A DNA stretch of 64,000 nt from Lepidodermella squamata. Its lineage: Eukaryota > Gastrotricha. This document shows positions 34,090 to 46,457 of this stretch, one piece after another (within the stretch, counting starts at the first letter, position 1; every line of letters begins with the position of its first letter). The stretch spans positions 496,001 through 560,000 of the forward strand of contig JBLDXI010000017.1 in assembly GCA_047495785.1 (NCBI GenBank), given 5' to 3'. Both the position numbers and the translations under genes were made by a program. The notes below the pieces were generated by a model. The model did not search any database and was not told the DNA's origin. It was given only the letters and a program-made list of their open reading frames with translations.

Positions 34090-37000
34090 ATGGATTTTAG
34101 AAACGCAATTTCTGATAAATATTCCAGGAAAATTGCGACTTATGCCAGCTTAATTTTAACCCTAATCGACCTTGCGCTTTCAGCGGAAAAATTCCCGCCT
34201 CGAAATGTGACCTATTTACCGTCTAATCGAACAAACGCGACCTTCAATCCTTTTTCGAAAGAGCCTCAGGATGATGCTGCAGACGACGATAGGTGCTATG
34301 TATCTTCCGAATGTGGTCACGGTCTAATACTACCGCCGTGGTTACCAATTCCGCACAAAGACGATATTGTTACGATTACTTATCACGCTGCTGTTTATGT
34401 CATCGCACTGGCTTATTTGCTATTCGGAGTTTCGATTATTACAGATCGAATCGTATCGGCTATGGAGGTGATAGCGTCGCAAAAACGAACTGTAACAGTG
34501 AGATTAAAATCCGGTGGTACTCGCGTCATCAAGGTAAAAAATCCGGAATTTCAGGAATTGTTAATTTTTTAAGGAGGATTGTTTAATTTTCTAGGGGTGA
34601 TTTTTATAATATAGAGAATATTTGTTCGCGAACAGAAATTAAGGGGGAATTTTTTATAAATTATTCAAATTAACTGTCCCAGATTAATTTTTTCGATCTT
34701 CCTAATATTAGATAAATATATTTCTAATTTATCAGACCCCTATTTGGCATCCCTGCGTTGTATCGTTGACGGTATTCGCAATCGGGACCTCAGCTCCAGA
34801 AATTTTCCTCCCCGTGATGGAAACAATGAAAGCCGGATTTCACGGCGACGAGTTGGGACCATCCCTAATTGTCGGATCAGGTGCCTACAAACTCTTTATA
34901 ATAACCGGTGTTTGCATGATAAGCGTTCATGAAACAACGGCCAAGCCGATTCAAGATCGTTACGTATTTTTTACTACAACACTATTCGCTATATTCGCTT
35001 ATTTATGGATCTACGTTTTGGTCGGCGAAATTTCCCCAGGGGTTATCGAATTATGGGAGGCGTTGTTAACCTTGGCCTTATTTCCGGTTCTTGTACTAAC
35101 GGCGTGGGCGGTTTCGCGCCGATTTCCTCACAAAATTCTGTCGAGAATCGGCAAATTTCTGCATAACAGCATCGCGCCGATTACGTCTGGCCGGAATAGC
35201 GGCTTGGATTCTGCATCGACAACGAGTTCGTTCGACGAACACTTGGACGATGACAAGCGGCGAAAATTGGCGCAATTGCTGGCTCAGTTGAAAGAAGCTC
35301 ACCCTGAGATGACTCAGCTTGAATTAGAAGGTTCGGATATAATAAGCCTGCTGATTTTTTCGATTTTTTCATGATTTTATTTTAGAACTAGCCGAGATTC
35401 AAATGCTGGAAGATACTCCGAAAAATGCTGCTTTTTACCGGTATTTAATTTCAATTTAATTATAATTAAATTTACGATTTTTCTTTAAATAGGCTGCAAG
35501 CCACAAAAGCGATTACTGGAGGTGCTAATGTGATTTCAAAGGAGAAAATTAAGGAGAGGCTCGTAAGTAACTGGATTTTGAGTCGATTCTCGGGTAACGG
35601 ACCAAACCCACGATTTAATTTTAGATTTATTTTAAAGCAAACATGAACATCCATCCGACAGTCTTATAGTGATTTTAGTTAGCGTTGTATGTCAATTTCG
35701 AAAATTAAAAACTAACTTTGAAACCTAATTTAGACGAATGGAACTGAAACCTAAGAAGAGGACATAATTATCGATTTTGTAGGAAAATATCACAAATTAG
35801 CTACATTTTGACGTTACTAAAATGTTAGGGATCGGATTTTAAAAAGTGTGTCCAGGTAGAAAAAGATCAGCTTTTACCATATTATGTGGGAACGTTTCCT
35901 TTGTTTCGGACGAAATTTGAGACAATAAGAGATTTTGAAATCATATTGAATATCCCGTTAGCAAGTCGAGCAATGTCAAAAAACCTAAAATTGACCGATA
36001 TCCCAAAGCTAATGGTTGAATTTTCGTTATAGGAAGAGCAAAAGCGATTAGCAGCTCAAATGTCCGGGCCCTTCACCGAAATTCAAACTATCGGGTTCAC
36101 ATCAGCGGCTGTGAGTTGCCAAGAAAGCTGCGGAACCATGGTGATAAGCGTCGGCCGATGGGGCGCCGGATTAGGCGATACCGTCACCACAATCGAGTAC
36201 GAAACAGTCGCCGGAACTGCTAAACCGAATGCAAATTTCGAACCAGTCAGCGGGCGGCTAGTCATGATACCTGGCCAACAATTCGCGGAAATTCCTATTC
36301 AAATCCTTGACGATGGAATTTACGAGGAAATTTCGAAAGAATTCCGAGTCCGGTTATTCAAACCTGATATGAAACCGGCAAAAACGGATCATTTGCCGCT
36401 TGCTCGGCATAATCCTTCTAGAAACTCGGCGAACATAACTAAGGCGACTAAAATCGAAATGACGATAGGTGAAACTGTAGTTTCAATTCTGGACGACGAT
36501 CATTGCGGGGTTTTTACTTTCGAAAAAGCTGAAATGGCGATTCCTGATAATATTGACATTGCGAAAATTCGAGTCATTCGAGGCACTGGGACAAAGGGTA
36601 AAGTCGGGGTGCCGTATCGAATCAGCCCTGGTACGGCCAAACCGAATCAGGACTACGTTGTGGCGTCTCCGAAGGGTATCCTACATTTCGACGAGGGTCA
36701 AAAAGAGCTGTTTATTGAGGTAAAAAAAATCGAATTTCGCATTTTTCACTTATTAATAGCAATCAAACTACGGGACTTGGGCTCTAATTTGTGGCCACCC
36801 TAATCCGATATATCTAGAAATTACCAAATTTTTTAAATTGAACAGAATTTTTTAAATTGAAATTTCGAAATTATTTGAAATTCGCAAATGAATGAATTTT
36901 TCAAAATTTCGAAATTCAAATTCGAATTTCAAAATTCAAAAAATATAATTTTCCTTAAAAAATTATGAATAATTATGCTGGCTTTTAATTTTTTTTCGAT

Positions 37001-38563
37001 TTTTCTCTTTTTTAATTATAGGTTAAAATTATCGACAAAAACCGAGTCGGCGACATGTTTACATTTTATATCGAACTGCTGCAGCCGAAGAAGGAGTCTA
37101 ACGATCAAAAATCGACCGTCGGCCTGCCTACCCTGGGCGACCACAAATTAGTTCAATTAGGAATATGCGAAGATGAGGAAATTCGCGACGCCCTAGACCG
37201 GCTGTTGAAGATGACCGATCTCGCTGAATTCGTTGTTTCGTCAACTTGGCTCGACCAACTGCGCGACGCCTTCATTGTCTTCCACGACGAACATCACCAC
37301 CACACCGGACTGACGGCAGATGAATCCAATTCTACAGGCAGTGTGGTGAAACCAGCGTTTGGTTATCGGCTGAAAATGTATTTGATACATGGAATTTCCT
37401 TACCTTGGAAACTACTGGTCGCCTTATTACCTCCTGCTCGGCTTTTGCAAGGCTGGGTTGCCTATATCTCCTTGTTAGGTGAGAAAATAATTGACCTAAA
37501 TTAGGACAAATCAAACTTCGTTTGAATATAACTTCGATTTTGAACTAATTTCGGACATTTTTCAATTTCAGCTCTAATGGCCCTTATGTCGGCCCTAATC
37601 GGTGACTGCGCTTCGTACCTAGGCTGTACAGTGGGCCTTAAGGACTCGGTGACTGCAATCACCCTCATCGCTTTCGGAATGGGGGTCCCTGAGACATTCG
37701 CAAGTCGACATGCAGCCATGCGTGAAAAAACAGCGGACGCGGCTATCGGCCACATCACAGGCGCCAATGCAGTGTCAGTCTACCTAGGAATCGGCCTGGC
37801 ATGGACAGTTGGGGCGATCTACAATGCTATCAATGGATCAGAACTAATAGTGAGCATAGAAATTTCAGAATGAGAAAATAGTCTACTCTAATTTTCTAAA
37901 ATCTCACCTAGAAAGCTGAGATAACTTGGACTTTTCAAATTTGCTGGCAGAATCAGGAGTCTTTCGCTATTTTCATTAAGTTGGATCTAAGGTTCAGGAC
38001 CTTTTAGGTTTCCTAAGCTTTCCAACCGTAATTTCATGTTTTTGGAGGCAAATTTGACAGGTCCGAGTTATCTCAGCTTTCTAGGCGAGATATGATTCTT
38101 ACTCAGTTTTAAATGCTGAATATTATGGTCAAAAAATTTCGAATATTACGTAACCGGAATATTACGTAAACCGGAAAGTACAAATATCAAATAACGCGTA
38201 CTTATTTAAGTCATATAACGACCCAATTTTTTTCGATATTCATGAATATTCAATTATTTAAATTTTTAAATTTTCTAATTTTTTTAGGTTAAACCGGAGA
38301 ATGTTGGATTCAGCGTCATGCTCTACTGCTCATTCGCAACTGCGGGAGTTCTCGTCCTACTTCTGCGGCGGTTGCCGCCAATCCGCGGCGAACTCGGCGG
38401 GCCGCAATCCCTGAAAATTCTTTCAGCCATTTATTTCTTCATACTCTGGGTTCTATTCGTCGCGCTGTCCATCCTCGAAAACTACTGCTTTATAAGTGGC
38501 TTTTACCACCATGAGTCCCCGACATCCAGTCAGCTATCATCTTCCAGCCACGGGAAAAAATAA
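34090..38563 (+). CDS. ncx: Na+/Ca2+ exchanger paralogue, copy 4 (SLC8 family)
   Basis: Predicted plasma-membrane cation antiporter of 953 residues, the most intron-rich copy. Exons: 34090-34533, 34736-35330, 35386-35440, 35493-35562, 36033-36719, 37022-37478, 37572-37849, 38288-38563. A hydrophobic leader at residues 15-32 (ATYASLILTLIDLALSA) is a likely signal peptide, followed by N-glycosylation sites (NVT, NRT, NAT). Then come CGHGLILPPW, alpha-1 AIGTSAPEIFLPV with VGSGAYKLF, and an acidic linker. Calx-beta 1 ends SILDDDHCGVFTFE. Calx-beta 2 contains PGTAKPNQDY. Alpha-2 has GMGVPETFASRHAA and ANAVSVYLG. Here the alpha-2 acid is Glu rather than Asp. The alpha-1 position that is Asn in canonical NCX is Lys, a positive charge unique to this copy. 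The TAA stop overlaps an AATAAA signal. Confidence 0.92.
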
Positions 38564-39051
38564 ACCAATTTCGTGAGCAGCGAGGGGCCGAAAAGATGCC
38601 GATTTAACCAGCTGCAATTCCGCAGAAATACTGGCCTCGCCATCTTAAAATAGTTTTGCTATTAATTAGACCTATTAGGAATTATATCTAATATTTTTTC
38701 AAAATTCTTCAGTGCATATTTTTCTAATGATGATGACAAGGTGGAGAGAAAAATAAAACAAATCCTATATGATGAGATGAGCATATTTCTGGCAGCTGTA
38801 CCAACGATCAGAAGTGTAGGTGGGTGTGGAAATAAAAAACACGACTCGTGCTTTACCCCCACTCACCCGCGCGCACCTCCACTCTCGCATCTGGTACAAT
38901 ACGCCTCAATATCTCCAGCTTAAAAAATGTTTTTATTGTCTTCCCAAGTAATTATTAGTAGCGAATTAAATTAATCAAAATACCTTAACAGCTGTTACAC
39001 TTATCCGTATTTTTTCTGCATTTTTTAAACTATTTTTCCCTCGTTTTTTTA
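38564..39051. other. Intergenic region between exchangers 4 and 5
   Basis: 488 bases. I see no gene; it presumably contains the 3' UTR of copy 4 and the promoter of copy 5. No strong promoter element stands out. Confidence 0.4.
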
Positions 39052-42000
39052 ATGGCGGACTTTTTAGAGAACGATTCAATGGGCGCACACGGCCATGGGC
39101 CAAAATCGGGCAATCACGAGACCTGTGAAGTTGATGGCCTAATTATTCCTCGCTGGCTTCCTGATGCCGGCAAATTAGGTGTCCCTACAATAGTAACCCG
39201 GGCCATTATTTACTCCGCAATATTGTGTTATTTACTCTTCGGCCTGGCTATTATAACCGATAGAATCCTGGCAGCGATGGAGGTGATAGCTGGGCAGAAG
39301 AAAACAAAGAAAATTCGGATGAAAAACGGCACAATTCGGCAAATTAAGGTGTGATTCATCGCAAAGAAATTTTTTACAAATTTAAGGCGGAATTTTTATT
39401 TTCAGGCACCAGTCTGGAATTCGACAATAGTCGCCATGACTGTTTTTACCATCGGCTCGTCGGCGCCAGAAATTTTTATTCCTTTGATTGAAATTATCAA
39501 TCACCACTTTCAAGCCCATGACCTTGGCCCTTCTCTCATATTAGGAAGCGGCGCGTTTCACCTTTTTGTCATCACCGGGGTGTGCTTATTCAGCGGGCAT
39601 GAAACCTTCGCAAAACCCATTGTCGATCGTTGGGTTTTCACTGTTCAAGCAATTTGCGCTGTTATAGCTTACCTATGGATTTACGTCATGATTGCCGTTA
39701 TCACGCCTAATGTTATCGAGCTGTGGGAAGCTGTGTTGACTTTGGTATTCTTCCCAACCCAAGTTGCGCTGGTTTATGTGCTATCGAAGCGAAAACGATG
39801 GGTTGAACGCGGCGTTACTCATGTGTTCTGGTGTTGCTTCGAGCAGGTTCGACAGCCTGACGTTAACGAATCAACTAGTCTCATCGCAGATGCGGGATTG
39901 GTTGGGAATCAATCAGGTGCGGAATATGTGATGGCGAGAGATGGCGATGATGAGGATGAAGCGTTAGCTGAACGGGAGGAATCACTCAGGAAGCAATGCG
40001 CGAGTCGGTACCAACAACTGAAAGCTATTCATCCGGAAAAATCAAAGTTGGAACTCGAAGGTGAAACATTAAAATAATTAGATGTGGTCAATGGTTGTCA
40101 ATTATTTTTGAAAAATTATGCACATGAGCGTTCAATTATCCCTACCCGATAATTATCACAGGTTAATTTGTCATATTTCAGGTAAAATTAGAAAAATTCC
40201 CAAATTTTACAGGAAAATTAGGAGTCAACTTTTCAGAAATTGTCCAGTTTGATTTTATGGTATTTATTAGAAATGTTCACATTAGGCATAAATCCAACTC
40301 CGAATTTTGTAATAACTGTTGTAATACTTAAATTTCACCAATTGATGTATAAGATATTTTTATAATTTGTTTCAGAAATGGTCGAAATCGAAATGCTGCG
40401 AGAGACCCCCAAGACAAAGGCATTTTACCGGTACATTTAATTCTGTTTATTTTATTGTTTTTATGTACTCGAGAATGTCATACTCATTCACGCTTGTTTT
40501 TTCCCTAAAAAATGCTGATAATTCAGCTGTATTTTTCAGGCTTCGCGGCACTGGTCATCTCGACACGAACAACAAGGATAAACTACGAAAAAGATATGTA
40601 AGGAAAATGTGAGAAATTACGATGAAAATCTAAGATTTTTCTTTTTTTTTTAACCAGGAAAATGTTGCAGCCACAGATACTTTGGCGCAAAAAGTTGGCT
40701 TTGACTCACCTTTTCACACCTGTAGTGAAGACTGCGACGTAACCAGCGTCAGGGTGACTAGATCTGGCGCAAGTATCAAGCAAACGGAGCTCAGCGTTGA
40801 TTACAAAACAATTAGCGGTAAAAACGCTAAAGCTGGCCGGCATTTTCATGAAAGCATCGGCACGCTAATCATCCCAGCGGGGGAGAAATCGGCTGAGATT
40901 TCTATCAAAATTATTGATGACGATGTTTACGAGACAAGGAAGAAGGCGTTTACAGTCAAATTGACAAATGCGAGGCTTAGATCGACTTCGAATGACTTGG
41001 TTCAGGCTGAAATTCCGATTGAAATGACGTGCGATGAAGTTTCAGTTTCAATTTTGGACGACGATCACGGCGGGGTTTTCTCGTTTGAAAAGTCAGATAT
41101 GGCTGTTCCTGATGATTGTGGAACTGCGAAAATCAAAGTCATTCGCTTGGTTGGAAGTAAAGGTAAAACCTTGCACTAATTAGGACTATTAATGATAGGA
41201 ATTAAGAATTATAGGTAAATAGGAATAGGAATAGGAATAATAGGAATAGGAATCGAAATAGGAATAGGAATAGGAAAAATAGGAAAAATAGGAAAAATAG
41301 GAATACAGTAAAACCTGTTATCTCGAAGGCTCACGGTGCCATTCGACCCCTTCGACTTACAGAGAGATTCGAGATAGAGGGAGACCGATATAAAAGCATG
41401 GAAAATAGCCCCTGGGCCTATTACAACGCGTTTATTTCATCGTCAAAAGGTTTCAGAGCACGAAAATCAACAATTTAATTAATACTGACGCTGGATTTGA
41501 AATACTCGGTGATGCTAGGCTGCCTAAGGCAAGCTGCGCGCTTTTGATGAATTTGATTTTCAATGTTAACGAGAGTATCGCCTAATTGAATGCCAGAATG
41601 ATTGGAATAGCGCTGTAGTATGTCAATAGCCGCCAAAGCTGCCTCGACCGTAGGCGGCTCGAGAACAGGAACGCCGTCTAGTGTCTCTTCAAGCACTTCG
41701 ATCGCCCCAGCGTTTTCCGCGACGCTTTGAGCGGCCTCTTCTTCTCGACGTTCGAGTACGAAACGCGCGACATCATCGACGGTTTGACCTTCGGGCTCGT
41801 AATGAACTGGCAAATCGCGGTCGAAGTCGACGTTTTCAAGATTTAAATCAGCGGAAATCGCGGCCGGTAATTTATCGAGGCCAACTACGAGGCTTGACAG
41901 CGGGATTTCGTCCTCAGCGTCGTATTCCAGCTGACCCGCGGGCGATACGCCGCTTTTCGCAAAACACTTCACGAATGTTTCTTGCCTGACCAAATTCCAC

Positions 42001-44632
42001 GACGCAGTTATCCAATTTACGGCGTCGTAAACGGTGATTGTTTTTGTAAAATCCGACGCCGTCTCGAAGCCGTCGATGCGAGAAACGAGGCGCTGAAGCA
42101 AAAACTTGCGAAAGTGCAATTTAACATTGTAAATGAGGCCTTGGTCGAGCGGCTGGGCTTCACTAGTAGAATTAGGAGGCAAAAACACCAGCTTGACGTT
42201 CGACAATTCGATTTCGACATGGCTTGAACAGTTGTCTAGAAGCAATAAAATTTTGCGGTTTTGTTTGTTCATGGCGCTGTTCAGGTCCTTTAGATATTCT
42301 TCAAAAATAGCCGTCGTCATCCACGCCTTCTTACTGTAACGCCACGTGACCGGAAGATTACGCAAGTCGCGAGCCACGTTGTTTGCTTTAAACGCGCGAG
42401 GATACGCCGCGTGACCTGGAATGAAGTGTTTACACAAGATTATGTAACGCGAGGATTGTTTACCGATTACGAGCGGCTTTAATTTCTCGCCGAGAGCGCT
42501 GCAGGTAAACAACACGCTAACACGCTCCTTAGCCACTTTAACGCCTTTGCATGCGTCATCGCTCAAAACGTAAGACCGAGTCGGAAGTTGACGGAAAAAA
42601 AATCCTTTAAATCATAAAATTTATAAAAGAAATCGTAAAATTGAAAAAAATCAATTACCGGTCTCGTCGCAATTAAAAATATCTTTCATCGCATAGCCGG
42701 CAATTATAGTGGGTAGTTTTAGGAACCATGCCGCGAGCGATTCTTTCGGCAACTCCGCCGATTCACCGCTTAGTTCTTTCAATGAAATCCCTTCGCGATC
42801 AAGCCAGCTGCGAAGCCAGCCGTTACTCGCCGCGAAATTGGCATATCCCAGGGCATCAGCAAAGAATTTCGCTTTTGTTTGCAAAATGGGACCGTCTAGA
42901 GCAATGTTCTTGCTTCGACAAAGCACTAGGAACGCCAGAAGCATAGAATTAATGACTCCAAATTTACACTCTCGCAGCGAGCGCGATCGGCATTTGGTGT
43001 CATCGACTTTGCCTTCTTTATTAACAGCGAGTGAACTCAAGTAGAGAGCTTGTAATTTTTCGCGATCTTTCTTGATCTTAGAAACGGTAGACGGCGCGAT
43101 ATTGAACTCGGCGGCTATTTTAGGATAGGGAGTTTTCGCATCGATAAGCTCCAAAACCTTCATTTTATCTTGAAGATTTAATTCCGGCATCGTAAAACAA
43201 AAATTGTGAATGAAATTACTCTAGAATTTAGCGAAGAAATTTTAGGAATTAGCTTTGAAAATTCGACTTCGCAGAGTCAAAACAATGGGCCATATGGCTA
43301 CCGTTCCTTTCCCGCCCTTCGACTTTCGAGATAGACAGAGTTCGACTTCACAGAGTAAATATTATGTGTCACATGCTGAAAAACCCACGGTTCCTCGCCA
43401 CGCGTTCGACATACACGAGTTTTCGAGATACACAGAGTTCGAGATAACAGGTTTTACTGTAATAGGAAAAATAGGAATAGGAATTGAATTAGGAATGGGA
43501 ATAGGAATTAGGAATAGGAATAGGTTTATCGATTGAGCATTTAACAGTTTTCCAATATTTTAAGGAAACGTATCGATTCCTTACCACGTCAACTCTGGAA
43601 CGGCTCAAATCGATAACGACTTTATACCGATTGGCGGAGCCCGAAACGAGTTGAAATTCGAAAAAGGCGTCTACGAGAAGACAATCGAGGTCCAAGTTAT
43701 TGACAAGAATCGCTGCGGCACCATTCAGACCTTCTTCATCGAGTTATTCGACCCTTTAGTCCTCGATCACCACGCGTCATCTCAAGTTGCTCACCCTACC
43801 CTGGGCGATAACCGGCTGATTCAAATCGGAATTTGTGAAAATGAAGAAGTTAAAGAGGCTATGGATCGGCTGGTGAAGATGACAAGTCTATCCGAATACG
43901 TCATCACCGAATCTTGGTCGGATCAAATTAAGGAGGCGTGTTCGGTTACCTTTCACTGCGAACACCCTAGTCCATTCGAAAAATTTCGCGGTTACGCATT
44001 TTTTGTCCTGTCATTCCCTTGGAATTTCCTCGTCGCCCTTCTGCCACCCACTCGAATGATCCATGGCTGGGCGACCTATTTGTCCTTACTAGGCCTTGTA
44101 GCCTTAGTAGCTGCCTTAATAGGAGATATAGCCATCCATCTAGGGTGCACGGTCAAATTGAAAGATTCAGTCATGGCTATTACCCTAATCGCGTTTGGTA
44201 TGGGCCTTCCGGACACTTTTGCCAGTCGACATGCGGCTATGCATGAAAAAACAGCGGATGAAGCTATCGGGCATATTACCAGGGCTAATACCGGATCGGT
44301 TTTTCTCGGTATGGGCCTAGCCTGGACTGTTGGTGCAGCTTATCAAAAGGCTCACGGTCATAAACTCGAGGTAAAACGTGAAAATTATTCTGTATATTAT
44401 TTCTTTCCTGATTTTGCTCTAGATAAAAACTGATCATCTTGATTTCAATGTGATAATGTACTGTGTGCTGGCGAGTTTCGCCATCATTGTACTATTTATC
44501 AGGCGTTTACCTCCGATTCGAGGCGAATTAGGCGGACCGACTTGGTCGAAGGTTATATCTGGAATGTTCTTCCTCGGTCTCTGGGTTGTTTTTGTTGTCA
44601 TGGGAACACTAGAAGCTTACAATTTACTTTGA
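39052..44632 (+). CDS. ncx: Na+/Ca2+ exchanger paralogue, copy 5, transposon in intron
   Basis: Predicted plasma-membrane cation antiporter of 861 residues. Exons: 39052-39348, 39406-40060, 40376-40430, 40540-40597, 40658-41162, 43565-44370, 44423-44632. The short N-terminus is His-containing (MGAHGHGPK) and leads into CEVDGLIIPRW. Alpha-1 is GSSAPEIFIPL with LGSGAFHLF. Calx-beta 1 ends SILDDDHGGVFSFE. Calx-beta 2 spans the long fifth intron, joining GSKG to NVSIPYHVNSGTAQ in phase 1. Alpha-2 has GMGLPDTFASRHAA and ANTGSVFLG. The 2.4-kb fifth intron is unique to this copy and contains a complete pogo/Tigger-type transposon flanked by GGAATA microsatellite. If the intron were not removed, the reading frame would stop at 41177. 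A poly(A) signal CAATAAAAAATG follows near 44662. Confidence 0.9.
41214..41303 (+). repeat. (AATAGG)n microsatellite left of the transposon
   Basis: Irregular AGGAATAGGAATAGG and AGGAAAAATAGG repeats run up to the left inverted repeat of the Tigger-type element. A matching tract continues at 43462-43525, so the transposon landed inside one microsatellite. Confidence 0.85.
41306..43459 (-). mobile_element. pogo/Tigger-type DNA transposon, apparently complete
   Basis: A 2154-bp element with perfect inverted ends CAGTAAAACCTGTTATCTCG, extending a few more bases, and flanking TA dinucleotides at 41304-41305 and 43460-43461. A TA target and the CAGTAAAACCTG-type terminus are characteristic of Tc1/mariner pogo and Tigger elements. 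It encodes one full-length transposase on the minus strand. It lies antisense within intron 5 of exchanger copy 5. Perfect ends and an open transposase suggest recent insertion. Confidence 0.93.
41475..43190 (-). CDS. pogo/Tigger (CENP-B-like) DDE transposase
   Basis: Predicted 553-residue transposase with exons 43190-42659 and 42604-41475 and a 54-nt intron. Joining the exons restores FNCDETGFFFRQLPTRS across the junction. Domains in order: an N-terminal helix-turn-helix (KMKVLELIDAKTPYPKIAAE, FNIAPSTVSKIKKDRE), a CENP-B-type DNA-binding segment with WLRSWLDREGISLKEL, then the DDE_1 catalytic domain. Catalytic acids are visible as CDETG, LLLLDNCSSHVE and SEAQPLDQGLIYNVK. It would bind the element's inverted ends and excise and insert it at TA sites in the nucleus. 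No frameshift or stop is present, so it may be active. The acidic C-terminal tail after residue 420 is typical of the group. Confidence 0.9.
43462..43525 (+). repeat. (AATAGG)n microsatellite right of the transposon
   Basis: AGGAATAGGAATTGAATTAGGAATGGGAATAGG continues, in pieces, the tract interrupted at 41303. The exchanger exon resumes 39 bases further on at 43565, after a TTTTAAG acceptor. Confidence 0.8.
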
Positions 44633-46457
44633 CCAAATAAGTTATTATCTATGCCTAACAGCAATAAAAAATGCAACAGTTGTTAATATGCATTTTTGGT
44701 AGCTTTCAAATAAAAATAGAGGCCAATCTATTACTAATATAATATCGAACAATATTTACGCAATTTAGATGAAATATCTATGCTACTTGCGCAACGAAAA
44801 CTGAGCAAATTGGAAAGTCTGACAACAGCTGTCCGCCCGAAAAATAAGGGCTGTACATTATTAGGAAAACGCTGGAATCTCTTCGCATCCCATCGTCACT
44901 CCGGTTTTTAATTGAGCAATTAAACAAACTGGCAACAAAACAAGATTCGAGGCTAACGGCCTGGCCACATCAGATTTGATCGATTTCGAATGTGCTTTTG
45001 TCGCCAATCTTCAACTTAAGCGTTGGTTTAGTCTAAAGGCAGCATTCAGAACAAGAAATATGCTTTCAAATTGGCCCCTGGCGAAGACAACATTGGAATT
45101 TTCGGTTTTGTGGATGATATACAGGAACAGTAAATGTGCAAATAAGTTTGCACCCCAAACTTAGGGTGTTTACTCCGATTCCAGCAAAATATCAAAGCGA
45201 TTGAAGTTATAGAAAACGCAGTGGTTCAGTTTGTGAACGGCTTCACCATAATGAATGCCAGGACAGCTTTTCTCGACCGCCGATCGCACAAAAAATGTAA
45301 TTTAATCAATTATAGTCAGGATAACAGTCGGTTAGTTAACACTTTAACTGCCATTTACTCATAGGTGAGTATTCTCGAATTTGCAGAATATAGCCATATA
45401 CTCGCATATGAGTAGCCTCAAATTCGCAGGATATCGCCATATACTCATATGTGAGTATGCGGGTGTGTTGCTTTTTTGCGATTTTTTTGCACGAGACCTG
45501 TGCTTCTAAAAATTCCGCCGGTGCTTCACCAAGATCAAATAACACCCGTAGAACTCAAATCTAAATACTCATAGGTGAGTATGGCAATTTTGAGCTTTAA
45601 GGCCGTATACTCATATGTGAGTATTCATTAAAAGAGCCTGATGCCATATACTCATGGGTGAGTATACACATTTGCAGGAAAACGCCGTATACTCAAATAT
45701 GAGTAAGCGTTTTTTAGCTATTACGTAATAAGGATGAGTCAGAAAAATTCGGGACATAGACCAATGATCTTAGAATTCAACGAACTTCAAGAAAATATAA
45801 TAATCAGGGGGTCGAATTTTTTGGTAGGTACATCGAAAATACCCCGGCGCTGCAGGAATGGTACACGTGAAAAAAACCCCGGCGCTTAAAGTGTTAATTG
45901 TATTGTGTTCAATGATTCCACTTCAGCAGAAATAACTTGAAATAAATTAACAGCACAAGAGTTGAAGTTCATCCTCAAAATTATGATCATTGTCTTTACA
46001 GGTATATATAAAAGCAATATCTAAATAAAATGGCATGAAAAGGCCTTTGCTGTATTCATTCTTATCTTCTTACCGGTTATCAAAATTCTGATAACATAAT
46101 AAAAGTTACCGTTAGAAAGCGCGGCAGGACGTTGCCTGACTACATATTTGGATAGACCGGAGGATGATTAGTATTCACTTTTCTGCCATGGTAATCTATT
46201 TTGCAAAATGAATATAACACACCCCCGCACATACTAACCGTCATGTTATCACCAGCGACAAATTTTCTTTTAGAAACAATAATTTTTTCGTTGAAAGCCA
46301 TATAGCACAAGTTATCAAGAAGCCGTCGCGCGCTTCTTATCATCGTAACCAACGGCAAGAGACATTTAATGCTGATATTGTCTGACGTTCACCTACATAG
46401 AAGAATTAGTTTATATCGCGCCTCGTAAATTTGGGAAAATTGTCTAACTGCTTGGAG
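44633..46457. other. Intergenic region between exchanger 5 and the pseudokinase gene
   Basis: 1.8 kb with no supported gene. The recognisable content is the TTAA-flanked element at 45340-45893. A 72-codon minus-strand frame near 46140-46358 has no family resemblance and I do not call it a gene. Confidence 0.45.
45340..45893. mobile_element. piggyBac-like MITE with TACTCATATGTGAGTA palindromes
   Basis: The element starts CACTTTAACTGCC and ends GGCGCTTAAAGTG, imperfect inverted repeats, and is bounded by TTAA on both sides (45336-45339 and 45894-45897). A TTAA target is the hallmark of piggyBac elements. Inside are about seven spaced copies of the palindrome TACTCATATGTGAGTA or close variants. 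No transposase is present. The element is therefore non-autonomous, about 554 bp. Confidence 0.7.

Noticed and set aside
43255-43536. 93-codon plus-strand ORF beside the Tigger-type element
   Set aside because: It spans the element's end and the GGAATA microsatellite and encodes low-complexity IGIGIE repeats.
45340-45893. CRISPR-like array from the spaced TACTCATATGTGAGTA palindromes
   Set aside because: Spacing is irregular and the block is bounded by TTAA and inverted ends, so a piggyBac-like MITE explains it.
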